Assembly: GCA_020846635.1 (NCBI GenBank)
Contig: JADLDO010000006.1
Span: forward strand, 62,001 to 126,000
DNA length: 64,000 bases
Reading direction: 5' to 3'
Source: Caldilineaceae bacterium
GTDB taxonomy: Bacteria > Chloroflexota > Anaerolineae > Caldilineales > Caldilineaceae
Position 1 is the first letter of the stretch. Every line of letters starts with the position of its first letter. The notes beneath the pieces were generated by a model. That model saw only the letters and a program-made list of their open reading frames with translations. It did no database searches and was not told the origin of the DNA. A program made the position numbers and the translations under genes. This document shows positions 43,253-52,159 of this stretch, piece by piece.

Positions 43253-43801
43253 CTACTTATTGCGCCGCGGCTGATAGTGGAGAGCAACAACGCCCGTATC
43301 GAAAGTCTTTGCTTCTAAAAGTTTCAGGCGAGTTAGATCGATCTTTTCAAAGATACGTTCTCCGCTCCCGACCACAACCGGGAAGAGCAGAAAGTGGAAC
43401 TCATCGACGAGGCCATGCTGCATCAACGTATGGGTCAATTCTCCGATGCCATATTGCAGAATGTCTTGACCCGGTTGCTGCTTTAATTTGGCGACTTCTT
43501 CTGCTATATCCCCTTTGATCAAGGTCGCATTCCACTCCAGCGGCCCTTGCAAAGTCCTCGAAGCAACAAACTTGGGGAGGCGATTGATTCGATCCGCAAA
43601 CTCATCTGTCCCGGCAAGAGTAGGCCAAACTTCGGCAAATGCCTCGTAGGTCACACGCCCCATCAAGAGCGCATCCGACGCAGAGAGTTGGTCTTTGACA
43701 TACTTCTCGATTTCCTCATTGTGAAAATCAAAGACCCACAACTGTGGATTCTCCATCACTGCATCAAGCGATATCTCGGTCTGGACGATTACTTTTCTCA
43801 T
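43253..43801 (-). CDS. Dihydrofolate reductase family (RibD C-terminal-like) protein
   Basis: 182 residues from the ATG at 43801 (MRKVIVQ), which has GGAG 6 nt upstream; the ORF track start adds 13 residues with no support. RibD_C-type features: VIVQTEISLDAVMENP, a segment YVKDQLSASDALLMGRVTYE, and the NADPH-binding QDILQYGIGELTHTLMQHGLVDEFHFLLFPVVVGSGERIF. These small reductases are of uncertain substrate and are often regulated by stress. The gene ends 45 bp from the RodZ-like terminator, convergently. Confidence 0.9.
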   Translation of the reverse strand: MRKVIVQTEISLDAVMENPQLWVFDFHNEEIEKYVKDQLSASDALLMGRVTYEAFAEVWPTLAGTDEFADRINRLPKFVASRTLQGPLEWNATLIKGDIAEEVAKLKQQPGQDILQYGIGELTHTLMQHGLVDEFHFLLFPVVVGSGERIFEKIDLTRLKLLEAKTFDTGVVALHYQPRRNK

Positions 43802-43928
43802 CATTCTCTCCTTTTGCTGTTCACGTTGTTTGCATATCATAGCGTCACAAAAGGAGATAGTCTTGTATAAAAACGCATCTACTCGTTCTCGCGCAGACTA
43901 ATGAGCGGCGTCCCCAGGATGTTCGTCG

Positions 43929-43950
43929 GTAGATTATGTTGTAGATTATG
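43929..43950. repeat. 12-bp tandem duplication over the def stop
   Basis: GTAGATTATG occurs twice with a 12-bp period. One copy includes the def stop codon. Confidence 0.85.
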
Positions 43951-44503
43951 AGGTCGATGTTGGTGAGAGTGTTTCGCCGATGGGAATCGCTTCGATCTCG
44001 CCTTCGGCGTTCTTGACCAGCCGGTAGACCTGTTGGGCGCGGTCGGTCATCAAAACACCATGCAGGTGGTCGATCTCATGTTGAAAGATACGAGCAAGCC
44101 AGTCGTAGACTTTGTAGCGCACTTCGTTGCCATTGCGATCCTGGGCACGCACAATCAGTTGGGTTGCTCGATCCACATCCGCTGCTAAACCGGGAATACT
44201 TAAGCAGCCTTCTTGGGCAACCTCGGAGCCTTTTGCCTTGATAATCTCCGGGTTGATCAACTCGTAGATGCGTTTCGTTTCTTCGGGCCGTTCTTCATCA
44301 TCGGGATATTCGATGACTGCGATGCGTTGGCCTAGACCAATTTGAGGGGCAGCCAGGCCTACACCAGAGGCACTGCGCATCGCTTCTATCATTTGATCCA
44401 AGAGGCGATGCAGCCCTGGCCCAAATTCGCGGACACGCGTTGCTGGTTGGTGTAATACAGCGTCATCGCGATCACCGGCAACTACAATTTTTAGTTCAGA
44501 CAT
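43946..44503 (-). CDS. def: Peptide deformylase
   Basis: Removes the formyl group from new proteins. The three motifs are present: GVGLAAPQIG (motif 1), EGCLSIPG (motif 2, with the metal cysteine) and QHEIDHLHGVL (motif 3, HExxH). The ORF track starts at 44521, but the ATG at 44503 (MSELKIV) has AGGA about 6 nt upstream and matches family length; this gives 185 residues. The second glycine and the intact cysteine mean a working enzyme is expected. It has its own upstream gap of 287 bp, which holds a hairpin and no gene. Confidence 0.95.
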   Translation of the reverse strand: MSELKIVVAGDRDDAVLHQPATRVREFGPGLHRLLDQMIEAMRSASGVGLAAPQIGLGQRIAVIEYPDDEERPEETKRIYELINPEIIKAKGSEVAQEGCLSIPGLAADVDRATQLIVRAQDRNGNEVRYKVYDWLARIFQHEIDHLHGVLMTDRAQQVYRLVKNAEGEIEAIPIGETLSPTSTS

Positions 44504-44731
44504 ATCTTCCTCATACAACACGCATCCGTGGACAAAAACGGCGATAGGATTGGGTCAGAGTCAGCCGTCGCGACAGACGATTGTAGGGTATCCGGCAGGC
44601 TTTGTCAAACCTTTAGCGGGTGTCCCCTGTGCTAAAGTATAGCAAAGGTGTCCAGTTCGCTCTGTGCGGCGACTTCCGATGACCGGCCTGCCGCGTGGAG
44701 ATTGAGCTGAATCCCCGGTGCAGAAGAATGA

Positions 44732-44758
44732 ACGGGCTTGGCATTGCGCCAAGCCCGT
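44732..44758 (-). terminator. Terminator-like hairpin after the beta-helix gene
   Basis: ACGGGCTTGGC and its exact reverse complement flank a 5-nt loop, 32 nt past the stop. The T-rich stretch on the minus strand (TTCATTCTTCT) is weak. Confidence 0.6.
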
Positions 44759-44790
44759 GTACTTTGCAGCCGTTGCAGATCTCTATTGGG

Positions 44791-47700
44791 CTAGTTATTG
44801 CCCAGCGAGGGGAGATAGAGATCACCCGGAGCAGAGGGTTGCTCTGTGGGTGGCTCATTGGTGGGCAACAGCGGATCGAGATAGTCGGGGATGCCGTTGC
44901 GGTTCCAATCGCCAGTCCCTTCTTCGTTGTCGGGAATCCCATCCCCGTCCTGGTCTTGGCCCGGTGCGGAGATGGTGACGGTTGCTTGTGCGACAGCGAC
45001 CACGGGAATTGTCGCCTGGAGCGCGCTGATAGTGGGCGCTACCTGTTGAGTCGTGGCGTCTGCTGTCCAGGTGGCAATGTTGGTCGTGTTGGTCTGGAGC
45101 GTGCTTGTGACCTTGATGCCAACGTCCACGGTAGAGAAGCTCTGTCCTGGCCCCACATCGCGCTTGAAGGCGCTGAGAATGGTGCCGAGGAGGTTATCCG
45201 TCAACGTATGGGTGCTGAGGGTATAGCTACCGGTGTTGGTGATGGTATAGCAATACTTCACCGCGCTGCCGACGGGAACGGTGATCGCAGATGCCAATGC
45301 ACATTCGGATGGATTGAATTGTGGGTTGGACGCATCTCCCCCATTCACCTCGCGATAGCCATCGACATAGGCTGTCTTGGTGAGGATAAAACTGGCGACG
45401 ACGACTTCGGCGCTTGCTGTGTCGCTGACGCGCGCACCGGCAGGGCCACTTTCGAGCAGCGCAACGCCTCCCGCCTCAATCGTGTTTACAAAGTTGCTGG
45501 TGACTGCGGGTTGTGAACAACTGAAGGTGATGCTGCCACCCACAGCCAGATTGGCAAGCGAACGCGTACAACTGGGCGTATTCGCGTCTGCAACGGCGAC
45601 ATTGGTCAAGGCAATGTCACCCATGTTTTGGACAGTGACGGTAAAGACTGCGCTTTGGCCTGTAGGCACAATTTGCATAGCAGGCGATTTGGTCACGGCG
45701 ATAGCTGGGGTGGCGACTGGCACGTTGAGGATGGGAGACAGACCACAAGGGCCATCTAGCCGTACCGCCATGACCCCAGGGGCTGTAGGCGTCGCTGTGC
45801 CGTTGATATAGGTGTTGAGGATGGACTTCGCCGGCGGGCTGTCCACGATTGTGCCGTTGGTCGCACTGAGATTGAAGATCGGGCCGTTGTGCGGATCGCC
45901 TACGCCATTCTCCAGGAAGTAAGTCGCTGCCGCATCACGGAAACGATACTCAAGCGAGACGGGGATACTGGGAAGCGTTGGGCTGGGGACTGCCGTAGCC
46001 TGGAGGGTGTTGATCCACGGGTCGAATTGCAGCTCTACTGCATTAGCAGCGATGGTGGGCTGGATATTGAGCGGCGCGATTTCAATCCTGTTCCCGGCGC
46101 CGTCCTCATTTCCGGGTGCATAGGGGCCGGTCGTGCTGCCCCACCAGTTGCCGCGCGCATCCACACTCAGCAGGAAATCGCCAATGTCCTGGGTGGTGAT
46201 TCCACGGCCGCTCAGTAAGGCAACTTGCTCTGCGCGCAGGCCGACGCCGTTTTCACAGAGAATCGTGCTGTGGACAGCGTTGGTCGAGATAGGAGCAGGG
46301 GGGAAACTCACATCTTGTTGGTAGATCAGGCCATGAGTCACGTTGCCTTGGATGAGTGAATTGAAGATCAGCGTTCCAGGTCCAACGTCACTGGCGCGGA
46401 GAGTGGGGCTATCCACACTGCCTACGCATAGGCAATCATCGGATGCGAGAAACGCAACGCCCGTAATATTGGATAAGGCACTGATATTGGTGAGCGTGAC
46501 GGGCAGGAACGGATCGATGACTGCAAAGCCTGCGCCGCTGTTGGCGATGGCGCTGCTGTTGCTGATGACGAGACTTGGGTTGAATGCAATCGCCTTGACT
46601 TCATAGCGGGCTGCGGAGGTGCGTTCAATGCCTGCTTTGGAGATGCTTTGTCCACCAGCCGCGACTGGAAAAATCCCGAGACAGTCAGTGCCATAGCTGA
46701 AACCGTCGCCAAGATTGGCTTCTGCCAACGCGTCCTCAACAACGGCATCGAGATCACTATAGAGGCAGAAGCCAAAGCCTGTATTCCCCTCAGCGATTGT
46801 CCCATCACCTACCCAAATCCCTCCACCGCTATCCAGGCTGATACCGCCAAAGAGCGGGTCATACGGTATTGCAACCTCGATGTCGCCCACTGAATCAATG
46901 ATGGGTGCATCGCCCCACCCGTTATTCGCAGCATAGCTGTCTGCGACTTCGATGCGAGTATAGGAACATGGAAGCCAACTGTAAACATCGAGACCCGTGA
47001 GACCGTTGTCGGTCACTTCAACGTCATTGGCATAGACATCTACCCCTTCATCGACCCAAATGCCGTAGCCCAGGTTGTCATTTGCCGACACTGATTCAAG
47101 TAGAATAAAGGGCGCATCACCAACCCCACAGAGGGCATAGTCATTGCTCCGGTAGATGCTATAGCCCTGGTAGATATAGATGCCTTCCCCATAGCCGTTA
47201 TATTCGACTTCTAGGCCATTGCCGCTGGCTTCCGTATTGTATATCTCAATATTTCCAGGGCTCTCGATGTAGATCCCATCCAAGTAGTTTCTGTTCGCCG
47301 TGACGCCATTTAGGTAGACGGATGGAAATGGATCGACTGACACGGGCTCATGATGGATTTCTAGTCCCTCGAAATAATCATCGCCGCCCAGGGAGCTATT
47401 GTTGCTAAAAATACTGTTCTCAATTGTGATATAGCCTGTGGCGCGGATGAACGCCCCCCACTCAGGATTATTCGTTGTGTGAACATCGGAGAGGACGACG
47501 CTGCCGTCCACAATACTCTCAGCACCGTCGTTCGGGCTGCCCAAGTCAATTCCGCTACCGGTGCCCGTGTCCACACGGATATTCATGATGGTGATGTTGC
47601 CGGGGAATGTGTCATTCCAGCCAAGATAGAGGCCAGAACCGGATGCCGGATTGATGAGTACGTCACCCGTCGAACCGGGACGTTTGCGTAGGGTGAGGTC

Positions 47701-48027
47701 GCCCCTTTCGCCCCCGCCGCTGTTCGAAGCCATCGCCGAGAGATCGACGGATTCGGGATAGGTGCCGGGGCAGATGTTGATGACGGTGCCAGAAATGGCT
47801 GCGTTGACGGCATCCTGAATGGTATCGTGATCTGAAGCGAAACCACAACGAACGAGGCCACCCACGGTGATCTCACCGGCAGCCTGGGCCACTGGCCCAT
47901 TTTGCATGGTGACGATCAACATTGAGAATAAGAGCAAAGGCACAGCGAGAAGGACAATCCACCGCGAAACGCGTGGTGGAAGATGCGAGCGCGCGATAGC
48001 CGCGCGGTCGTCGAGGGAGTTCATCAT
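44791..48027 (-). CDS. Secreted beta-helix protein with DUF11-like and Ca-binding repeats
   Basis: About 1078 residues from the ATG at 48027, which has GGAGG 7 nt upstream. An N-terminal signal peptide (WIVLLAVPLLLFSMLIVTM, cut near AQAA) is followed by a right-handed parallel beta-helix (about 30-680; NosD/pectin-lyase-like turns such as VNAAISGTVINICPGTY). Then come Ig-like DUF11 segments (AVFTVTVQNMGDIALTNVAV; YCYTITNTGSYTLSTHTLTD) and a thrombospondin type 3 repeat DQDGDGIPDNEEG...NRNGIPDYLDP. It ends LYLPSLGNN. It probably binds or coats the cell surface; an enzyme role is unproven, as no catalytic motif is clear. Confidence 0.8.
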   Translation of the reverse strand: MMNSLDDRAAIARSHLPPRVSRWIVLLAVPLLLFSMLIVTMQNGPVAQAAGEITVGGLVRCGFASDHDTIQDAVNAAISGTVINICPGTYPESVDLSAMASNSGGGERGDLTLRKRPGSTGDVLINPASGSGLYLGWNDTFPGNITIMNIRVDTGTGSGIDLGSPNDGAESIVDGSVVLSDVHTTNNPEWGAFIRATGYITIENSIFSNNSSLGGDDYFEGLEIHHEPVSVDPFPSVYLNGVTANRNYLDGIYIESPGNIEIYNTEASGNGLEVEYNGYGEGIYIYQGYSIYRSNDYALCGVGDAPFILLESVSANDNLGYGIWVDEGVDVYANDVEVTDNGLTGLDVYSWLPCSYTRIEVADSYAANNGWGDAPIIDSVGDIEVAIPYDPLFGGISLDSGGGIWVGDGTIAEGNTGFGFCLYSDLDAVVEDALAEANLGDGFSYGTDCLGIFPVAAGGQSISKAGIERTSAARYEVKAIAFNPSLVISNSSAIANSGAGFAVIDPFLPVTLTNISALSNITGVAFLASDDCLCVGSVDSPTLRASDVGPGTLIFNSLIQGNVTHGLIYQQDVSFPPAPISTNAVHSTILCENGVGLRAEQVALLSGRGITTQDIGDFLLSVDARGNWWGSTTGPYAPGNEDGAGNRIEIAPLNIQPTIAANAVELQFDPWINTLQATAVPSPTLPSIPVSLEYRFRDAAATYFLENGVGDPHNGPIFNLSATNGTIVDSPPAKSILNTYINGTATPTAPGVMAVRLDGPCGLSPILNVPVATPAIAVTKSPAMQIVPTGQSAVFTVTVQNMGDIALTNVAVADANTPSCTRSLANLAVGGSITFSCSQPAVTSNFVNTIEAGGVALLESGPAGARVSDTASAEVVVASFILTKTAYVDGYREVNGGDASNPQFNPSECALASAITVPVGSAVKYCYTITNTGSYTLSTHTLTDNLLGTILSAFKRDVGPGQSFSTVDVGIKVTSTLQTNTTNIATWTADATTQQVAPTISALQATIPVVAVAQATVTISAPGQDQDGDGIPDNEEGTGDWNRNGIPDYLDPLLPTNEPPTEQPSAPGDLYLPSLGNN

Positions 48028-48147
48028 GATTCTTCCTCCAGAAGAGAACATATGAAAATATAATGGTATGATCTTGGACGGGGAAACTGCCTGTGGCTGA
48101 ACTTGTGGTCAGATACTGCAATGGCCCCAAAACTGTTGTCTGCCCGT

Positions 48148-48176
48148 AGTATAATGTTGGATTCGGAGATCATCAA
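48148..48176 (-). promoter_or_regulatory. Promoter of the beta-helix gene
   Basis: Minus strand TTGATG, a 17-bp spacer and TATACT, about 120 bp upstream of the start codon. Confidence 0.55.
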
Positions 48177-48274
48177 ACATTTGCAGAGTTATGGGTGGAT
48201 TATACGGAGCGAATTTTTGCCCTACCACTAGGTCATATAAGATCTACGGAACAAAAGGGACGCTTAGAGGTAGA

Positions 48275-48304
48275 TTGACAGACAATTCTGCGTCGTGCTA
48301 TACT
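48275..48304 (+). promoter_or_regulatory. Promoter of the sugar catabolic cluster
   Basis: Perfect TTGACA, an 18-bp spacer and TATACT preceded by an extended -10 TGC. The start is near 48311, about 95 nt before the FAH gene. The 48028-48404 gap otherwise holds the divergent promoter and the operator. Confidence 0.75.
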
Positions 48305-48313
48305 GAAATTGTT

Positions 48314-48332
48314 GAAATGGTCAGACCATTTC
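48314..48332 (+). promoter_or_regulatory. FadR/GntR-type operator
   Basis: GAAATGGTCAGACCATTTC is a perfect 9-bp-arm inverted repeat with a 1-nt centre. Its core TGGTCNGACCA matches the FadR/FCD-family operator pattern TNGTNNNACNA. It lies right after the inferred transcription start, so binding should block transcription. The obvious candidate ligand-responsive binder is the GntR gene at 51390. Confidence 0.75.
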
Positions 48333-48404
48333 ATTTGCAGCCTCTGATGCAGGGGTTCCCCTTCCCAAAAAATTATCAAACTCAAAGCGTAGTTAGGAGC
48401 CACC

Positions 48405-49283
48405 ATGAAACTCGTTACATACAAGCCTGCTGGTGCAGGCGCGCAATTAGGCGCTCTGGTTGATGGCAAGGTGATCAATTTGGCCGAGGCGTCGGGCGGG
48501 CGCTTGCCGAATGATATGCGTTCTTTCATCGAACAGGGCGAATCCGCTGTGGAGTTGGCGAAACAGATTGCCGCCGATGGAAGCAGTCAAGGTGTCCCCG
48601 TGGGGGATGTGAAGCTACTGGCTCCCATCAGCAACCCCTCCAAATTGATCGCAATTGGTCTGAACTATATGGATCATGTGCGCGAGACGGGTTCCAAAGT
48701 GCCCAGCATTGCCGTCATGTTCACGAAATATACCTCGTCGATTATTGGCCCCGGCGATGAGATTCGCTGGGACCCGACCCTGACACAGAAGGTGGACTTT
48801 GAGGCTGAGTTGGCTGTTGTGATTGGCAAGCGCGCCAGCAAAGTCAAGGAAGAGGATGCCTTTGATTACATTTTGGGCTACATGAACTGCCATGATGTCA
48901 GCGCCCGCGACCTGCAATCGGAGCGGGGCGACCAGTGGATCATGGGCAAGTCGCTCGACACCTTCTGCCCGCTTGGCCCCTATTTGGTGACAAAGGATGA
49001 GGTTGCCGATCCGAATAATTTGTCAATTAAGTGCATTGTCAATGGCAAGGCTCTGCAAGATTCCAACACGCGCGAGATGATCTTTAAGATCCCCTACCTG
49101 ATCGCCTATCTGTCGCGAGCGATTACGCTGCTGCCGGGTGATGTGATCACCACGGGGACGCCCGATGGCGTTGGTTTTGCCCGCAAGCCACCCGTCCTGC
49201 TCAAGAATGGCGATGTGGTGACGGTGGAAGTTGAAGGGCTGGGCCAGTTGACCAACACCTGTGTGGAGGAAGTACCGGCATGA
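48405..49283 (+). CDS. Fumarylacetoacetate hydrolase (FAH) family protein
   Basis: 292 residues with the FAH C-terminal domain: KLIAIGLNYMDHVRETGSKVP, metal ligands in FEAELAVVIGKRA and YMNCHDVSARDLQ, the GDQWIMGKSLDTFCPLGPYLVT signature, and VITTGTPDGVGFARKPP. These enzymes cleave or decarboxylate C-C bonds in diketo acids. Given the neighbours, 2,4-diketo-3-deoxy-L-fuconate hydrolase is a reasonable guess but not proven. First gene of the cluster, with an operator upstream and a 4-bp ATGA overlap with the next gene. Confidence 0.93.
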   Translation: MKLVTYKPAGAGAQLGALVDGKVINLAEASGGRLPNDMRSFIEQGESAVELAKQIAADGSSQGVPVGDVKLLAPISNPSKLIAIGLNYMDHVRETGSKVPSIAVMFTKYTSSIIGPGDEIRWDPTLTQKVDFEAELAVVIGKRASKVKEEDAFDYILGYMNCHDVSARDLQSERGDQWIMGKSLDTFCPLGPYLVTKDEVADPNNLSIKCIVNGKALQDSNTREMIFKIPYLIAYLSRAITLLPGDVITTGTPDGVGFARKPPVLLKNGDVVTVEVEGLGQLTNTCVEEVPA

Positions 49284-50263
49284 GCGTCGAAACCTTCATG
49301 CTGACCGGTTCCATGGGCTGCATTGGCGCATGGACACTGCGTAACTTGGTGCGTGAAGGAGTGCGGGTGGTGGCGACTGACCTCGCCACCGACCCGGTGC
49401 GCCCGCGCCAGGTGATGTCTGAAGAGGAACTGGCGCAGGTCACTTTCGCCAAGCTCGATGTGACCGACCTGAACGCCGTCAAGCAAATTGTGGCAGAACA
49501 GGGCATCACGCACGTCATCCACTTGGCAGGGCTGCAAGTGCCCTTCTGCCGGGCGAATCCATCGGTGGGCGCTGCCGTGAATGTGGTCGGCACTGTCAAT
49601 ATCCTGGAAGCGGTGCGCGCCCATTGGGGGCAGGTCAAGGGGCTCTCCTATGCCAGTTCATTGGCGGTATTGGGGCCAGCCGACCAGTACCTGGAGACTC
49701 CTGTGCGGGACGACGCGCCGCTGCTGCCCGCCACGCTCTATGGTGTCTATAAACAGGCCAACGAGTGGACAGCGCGTATCTACTGGCAGGATTGGCAGAT
49801 CCCAAGCATTGGTCTGCGCCCCTACATTGTCTATGGCGTGGCGCGCGACCAGGGGATGACTTCGGACATTGCGAAGGCGCTGTTGGCTGTGGCGGCGGGG
49901 CGACCCTACCATCTCCGTTTTGGTGGGCCGGTGGCGCTGCAATATGCCGACGACGTGGCGCGCATCTTTATCGAGACGGCGCGGTCGGGCTATCAGGGGG
50001 CAACCGCCTGCAATCTGCGTAACGACGTGGTGGATGTGGGCGACTTTGTGGCGATGGTGAAGGCGCGCTTCCCCAATGCTCAATTGACCTACACAGCCGA
50101 TAATCTGCTGCCCTTCCCCTATGATTTGGATGACAGCGGGCTGAAGAGGATTTTGGGCACTGTCCCGCATACGCCACTGGAACAGGCAATTGATGAAACC
50201 GTTGTCATGTTCAAGACACTTCTGGCAGAGAATCTAATCGATCTCAAGCAACTCGACGGATAG
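49280..50263 (+). CDS. NAD-dependent epimerase/dehydratase (extended SDR)
   Basis: 327 residues. N-terminal NAD loop TGSMGCIGAWTLRNL, DVTD, VIHLAGLQVPFCRANP, the catalytic serine in YASSLAVLG, and YGVYKQANE as YxxxK. A C-terminal substrate domain follows. It acts on a sugar or sugar acid, possibly as the dehydrogenase/epimerase step of the same pathway; which step cannot be read from the sequence. Its start overlaps the FAH stop. Confidence 0.92.
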   Translation: MSVETFMLTGSMGCIGAWTLRNLVREGVRVVATDLATDPVRPRQVMSEEELAQVTFAKLDVTDLNAVKQIVAEQGITHVIHLAGLQVPFCRANPSVGAAVNVVGTVNILEAVRAHWGQVKGLSYASSLAVLGPADQYLETPVRDDAPLLPATLYGVYKQANEWTARIYWQDWQIPSIGLRPYIVYGVARDQGMTSDIAKALLAVAAGRPYHLRFGGPVALQYADDVARIFIETARSGYQGATACNLRNDVVDVGDFVAMVKARFPNAQLTYTADNLLPFPYDLDDSGLKRILGTVPHTPLEQAIDETVVMFKTLLAENLIDLKQLDG

Positions 50264-50278
50264 CACTGGATACATACA

Positions 50279-51226
50279 ATGAACAGCTTGCAACCACCCC
50301 AAAATCAATTGGGCAACCGCGATGTCACCGTTTCGCGCATGGGGTTTGGCAGTGCGCCGATTGGCAGCTCCAAAACCGTTTCTGTTGAGCAAGCGATTGC
50401 CACCATCCATTATGCATTGGAGCAGGGCATTACGCTCTTTGACACGGCTCCGCTCTATGGCGCGGGGCGTTCTGAGGAGATCTTGGGGCAGGCCCTGTCG
50501 GGCGTGCCGCGCTCTGAATTTGTGCTTTCTACCAAAGTGGGGCGTGTCTTGGATGAAGGGACGCGCACGCTGACCTTTGACTATTCGCGCGATGGCGTGC
50601 TGCGGAGCCTGGAGAGCAGCCTCAAGCGGCTCAAGCTGGATCATGTCGATCTGCTGCTGATTCACGACCCGGACGACCATCCAGAGCAAGCCCTGACGGA
50701 AGCCTTTCCCACGCTGGAGGAGTTGCGCCGCGAGGGCGTGATCCGCGGGATTGGCGCGGGGATGAATCAATGGCAGGTCTTGTCGCGCTTTGCCCAAGAG
50801 GCAGACTTTGATTGCTTCTTGCTGGCAGGACGCTATACGCTGCTCGAACAGACTTCATTGGATTTCTTGGAGCTGTGTCGCTCTAAGGGGATTGGTATTT
50901 TGTTGGGTGGGGTCTTTAACAGCGGCATCTTGGCGACAGGAGCCGTACCGGGCGCTACCTTTCAATATGCAGCCCCACCCGTTGAGATTGTGGAAAAGAC
51001 GAATGCCATCGCCGCCATTTGTGCGCGCCACGGTGTCGCGCTCAATGCCGCGGCGATCCAGTTTGCACAGGCCCATCCCGCTGTGTCGTCGCTGGTGCTG
51101 GGGGCCGTTTCACCGCAGGAGATCGAGGCGAACCTAACAGCGCGCCAACTTTCTCTGCCTTCGGCGCTCTGGAGCGACTTGGTGGACGCGGGCTTGGTGC
51201 AAGCCGACGCACCACTGCCTAGTTAG
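50279..51226 (+). CDS. Aldo/keto reductase, aldose 1-dehydrogenase type
   Basis: 315 residues, TIM barrel. The catalytic tetrad is visible: Asp and Tyr in LFDTAPLYGAG, Lys in LSTKVGRVL, and His in DLLLIHDPDDH. The N-terminus DVTVSRMGFGSAPIG and the SRDGVLRSLESSLKRL region resemble D-threo-aldose / L-fucose 1-dehydrogenases and pyridoxal 4-dehydrogenase. It would oxidise a sugar to its lactone, which the amidohydrolase at 59679 could open. It follows the SDR by 15 bp. Confidence 0.9.
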   Translation: MNSLQPPQNQLGNRDVTVSRMGFGSAPIGSSKTVSVEQAIATIHYALEQGITLFDTAPLYGAGRSEEILGQALSGVPRSEFVLSTKVGRVLDEGTRTLTFDYSRDGVLRSLESSLKRLKLDHVDLLLIHDPDDHPEQALTEAFPTLEELRREGVIRGIGAGMNQWQVLSRFAQEADFDCFLLAGRYTLLEQTSLDFLELCRSKGIGILLGGVFNSGILATGAVPGATFQYAAPPVEIVEKTNAIAAICARHGVALNAAAIQFAQAHPAVSSLVLGAVSPQEIEANLTARQLSLPSALWSDLVDAGLVQADAPLPS

Positions 51227-51389
51227 GGATGAGGGATGAGGGAACTGTCGGGAGCCCGCGGGTCGCGTAGGTCACGGCTCCGGCGTGACACTAAGCTAAG
51301 GATGGGGGATGAATTGGCAGAGAAGAACCCCTCAACCTTCATCCCTTCACAGTCTAGCGTGTAGGTTTAAGAAAATTTGGGGCAATTTG

Positions 51390-52154
51390 ATGAAAGTCCG
51401 AACGTCCGACTCACTCTTTGGCACCTTTAAGAAAAGCTCTATCTCGGAAGACATTGTAGAGAACCTGCTGACTTTGATCCGCGAGCGAGAACTGCATCCT
51501 GGCGATAAGCTGCCGCCGGAACGCGAGCTGGCGGCAACCATGCAGGTGAGCCGCCCATCGCTGCGCGAGGCATTGCGCGCGCTGGCGATTATGAATGTCA
51601 TTGAGATCCGGCAGGGTGACGGGACCTATGTCACGTCGCTGGAGCCTAACCTGTTGATGTCACATTTGGACTTTGTCTTTGCGCTGAATGACATCGCCTT
51701 TTTGGAGTTGTTTGAGGCGCGCCGTATCCTGGAGCCAGGGCTGGTGGAGATGGCGGCTAAGCGCATCACCGATGAGGAGATCGCCCGGCTGGAGGAATGT
51801 GTGGCGCGCTCGATAGAAGTGGTTGATGACCACGAAGCCTTTGCCGAAGCCGATCTGGAGATGCACGAATTGATTGCCAAAGCGGCGGGCAACAGTATCT
51901 TGGAGCGTTGTATGGCGGGTGTCAGCCAACTGGGCAAAGTCAGCCGCCGGCGTACGGTGGCACTGCCAGGGGTAACACAGCGCTCGGTGCAGGATCACTT
52001 GGCGATTGTGCGTGCGCTCAAGGCGCGTGACCCGATGGCCGCGCGCGAAGCCATGCTGAACCATCTGCGCCATGTGGAGGATGAGCTAAAACACTTCGTG
52101 CCGTCCGCTGATGATGGCGACTCTCTGGACGGGAGCGACTCTCGAGGAGCGTAA
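51390..52154 (+). CDS. FadR-subfamily GntR transcriptional regulator
   Basis: 254 residues from the ATG at 51390 (MKVRTSD); the ORF track start adds 27 residues with no domain. N-terminal winged helix (LHPGDKLPPERELAATMQVS, RPSLREALRAL) and a C-terminal FCD ligand domain with the metal ligands Asp/His in EADLEMHELI, His in VQDHLAIVRAL and His in LNHLRHVEDEL. The operator at 48314 is of the type this family binds, so it likely represses the cluster until a pathway acid binds. The last codons carry an 18-bp tandem duplication (GCGACTCTC twice). Confidence 0.93.
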   Translation: MKVRTSDSLFGTFKKSSISEDIVENLLTLIRERELHPGDKLPPERELAATMQVSRPSLREALRALAIMNVIEIRQGDGTYVTSLEPNLLMSHLDFVFALNDIAFLELFEARRILEPGLVEMAAKRITDEEIARLEECVARSIEVVDDHEAFAEADLEMHELIAKAAGNSILERCMAGVSQLGKVSRRRTVALPGVTQRSVQDHLAIVRALKARDPMAAREAMLNHLRHVEDELKHFVPSADDGDSLDGSDSRGA

Positions 52155-52159
52155 CGCTT

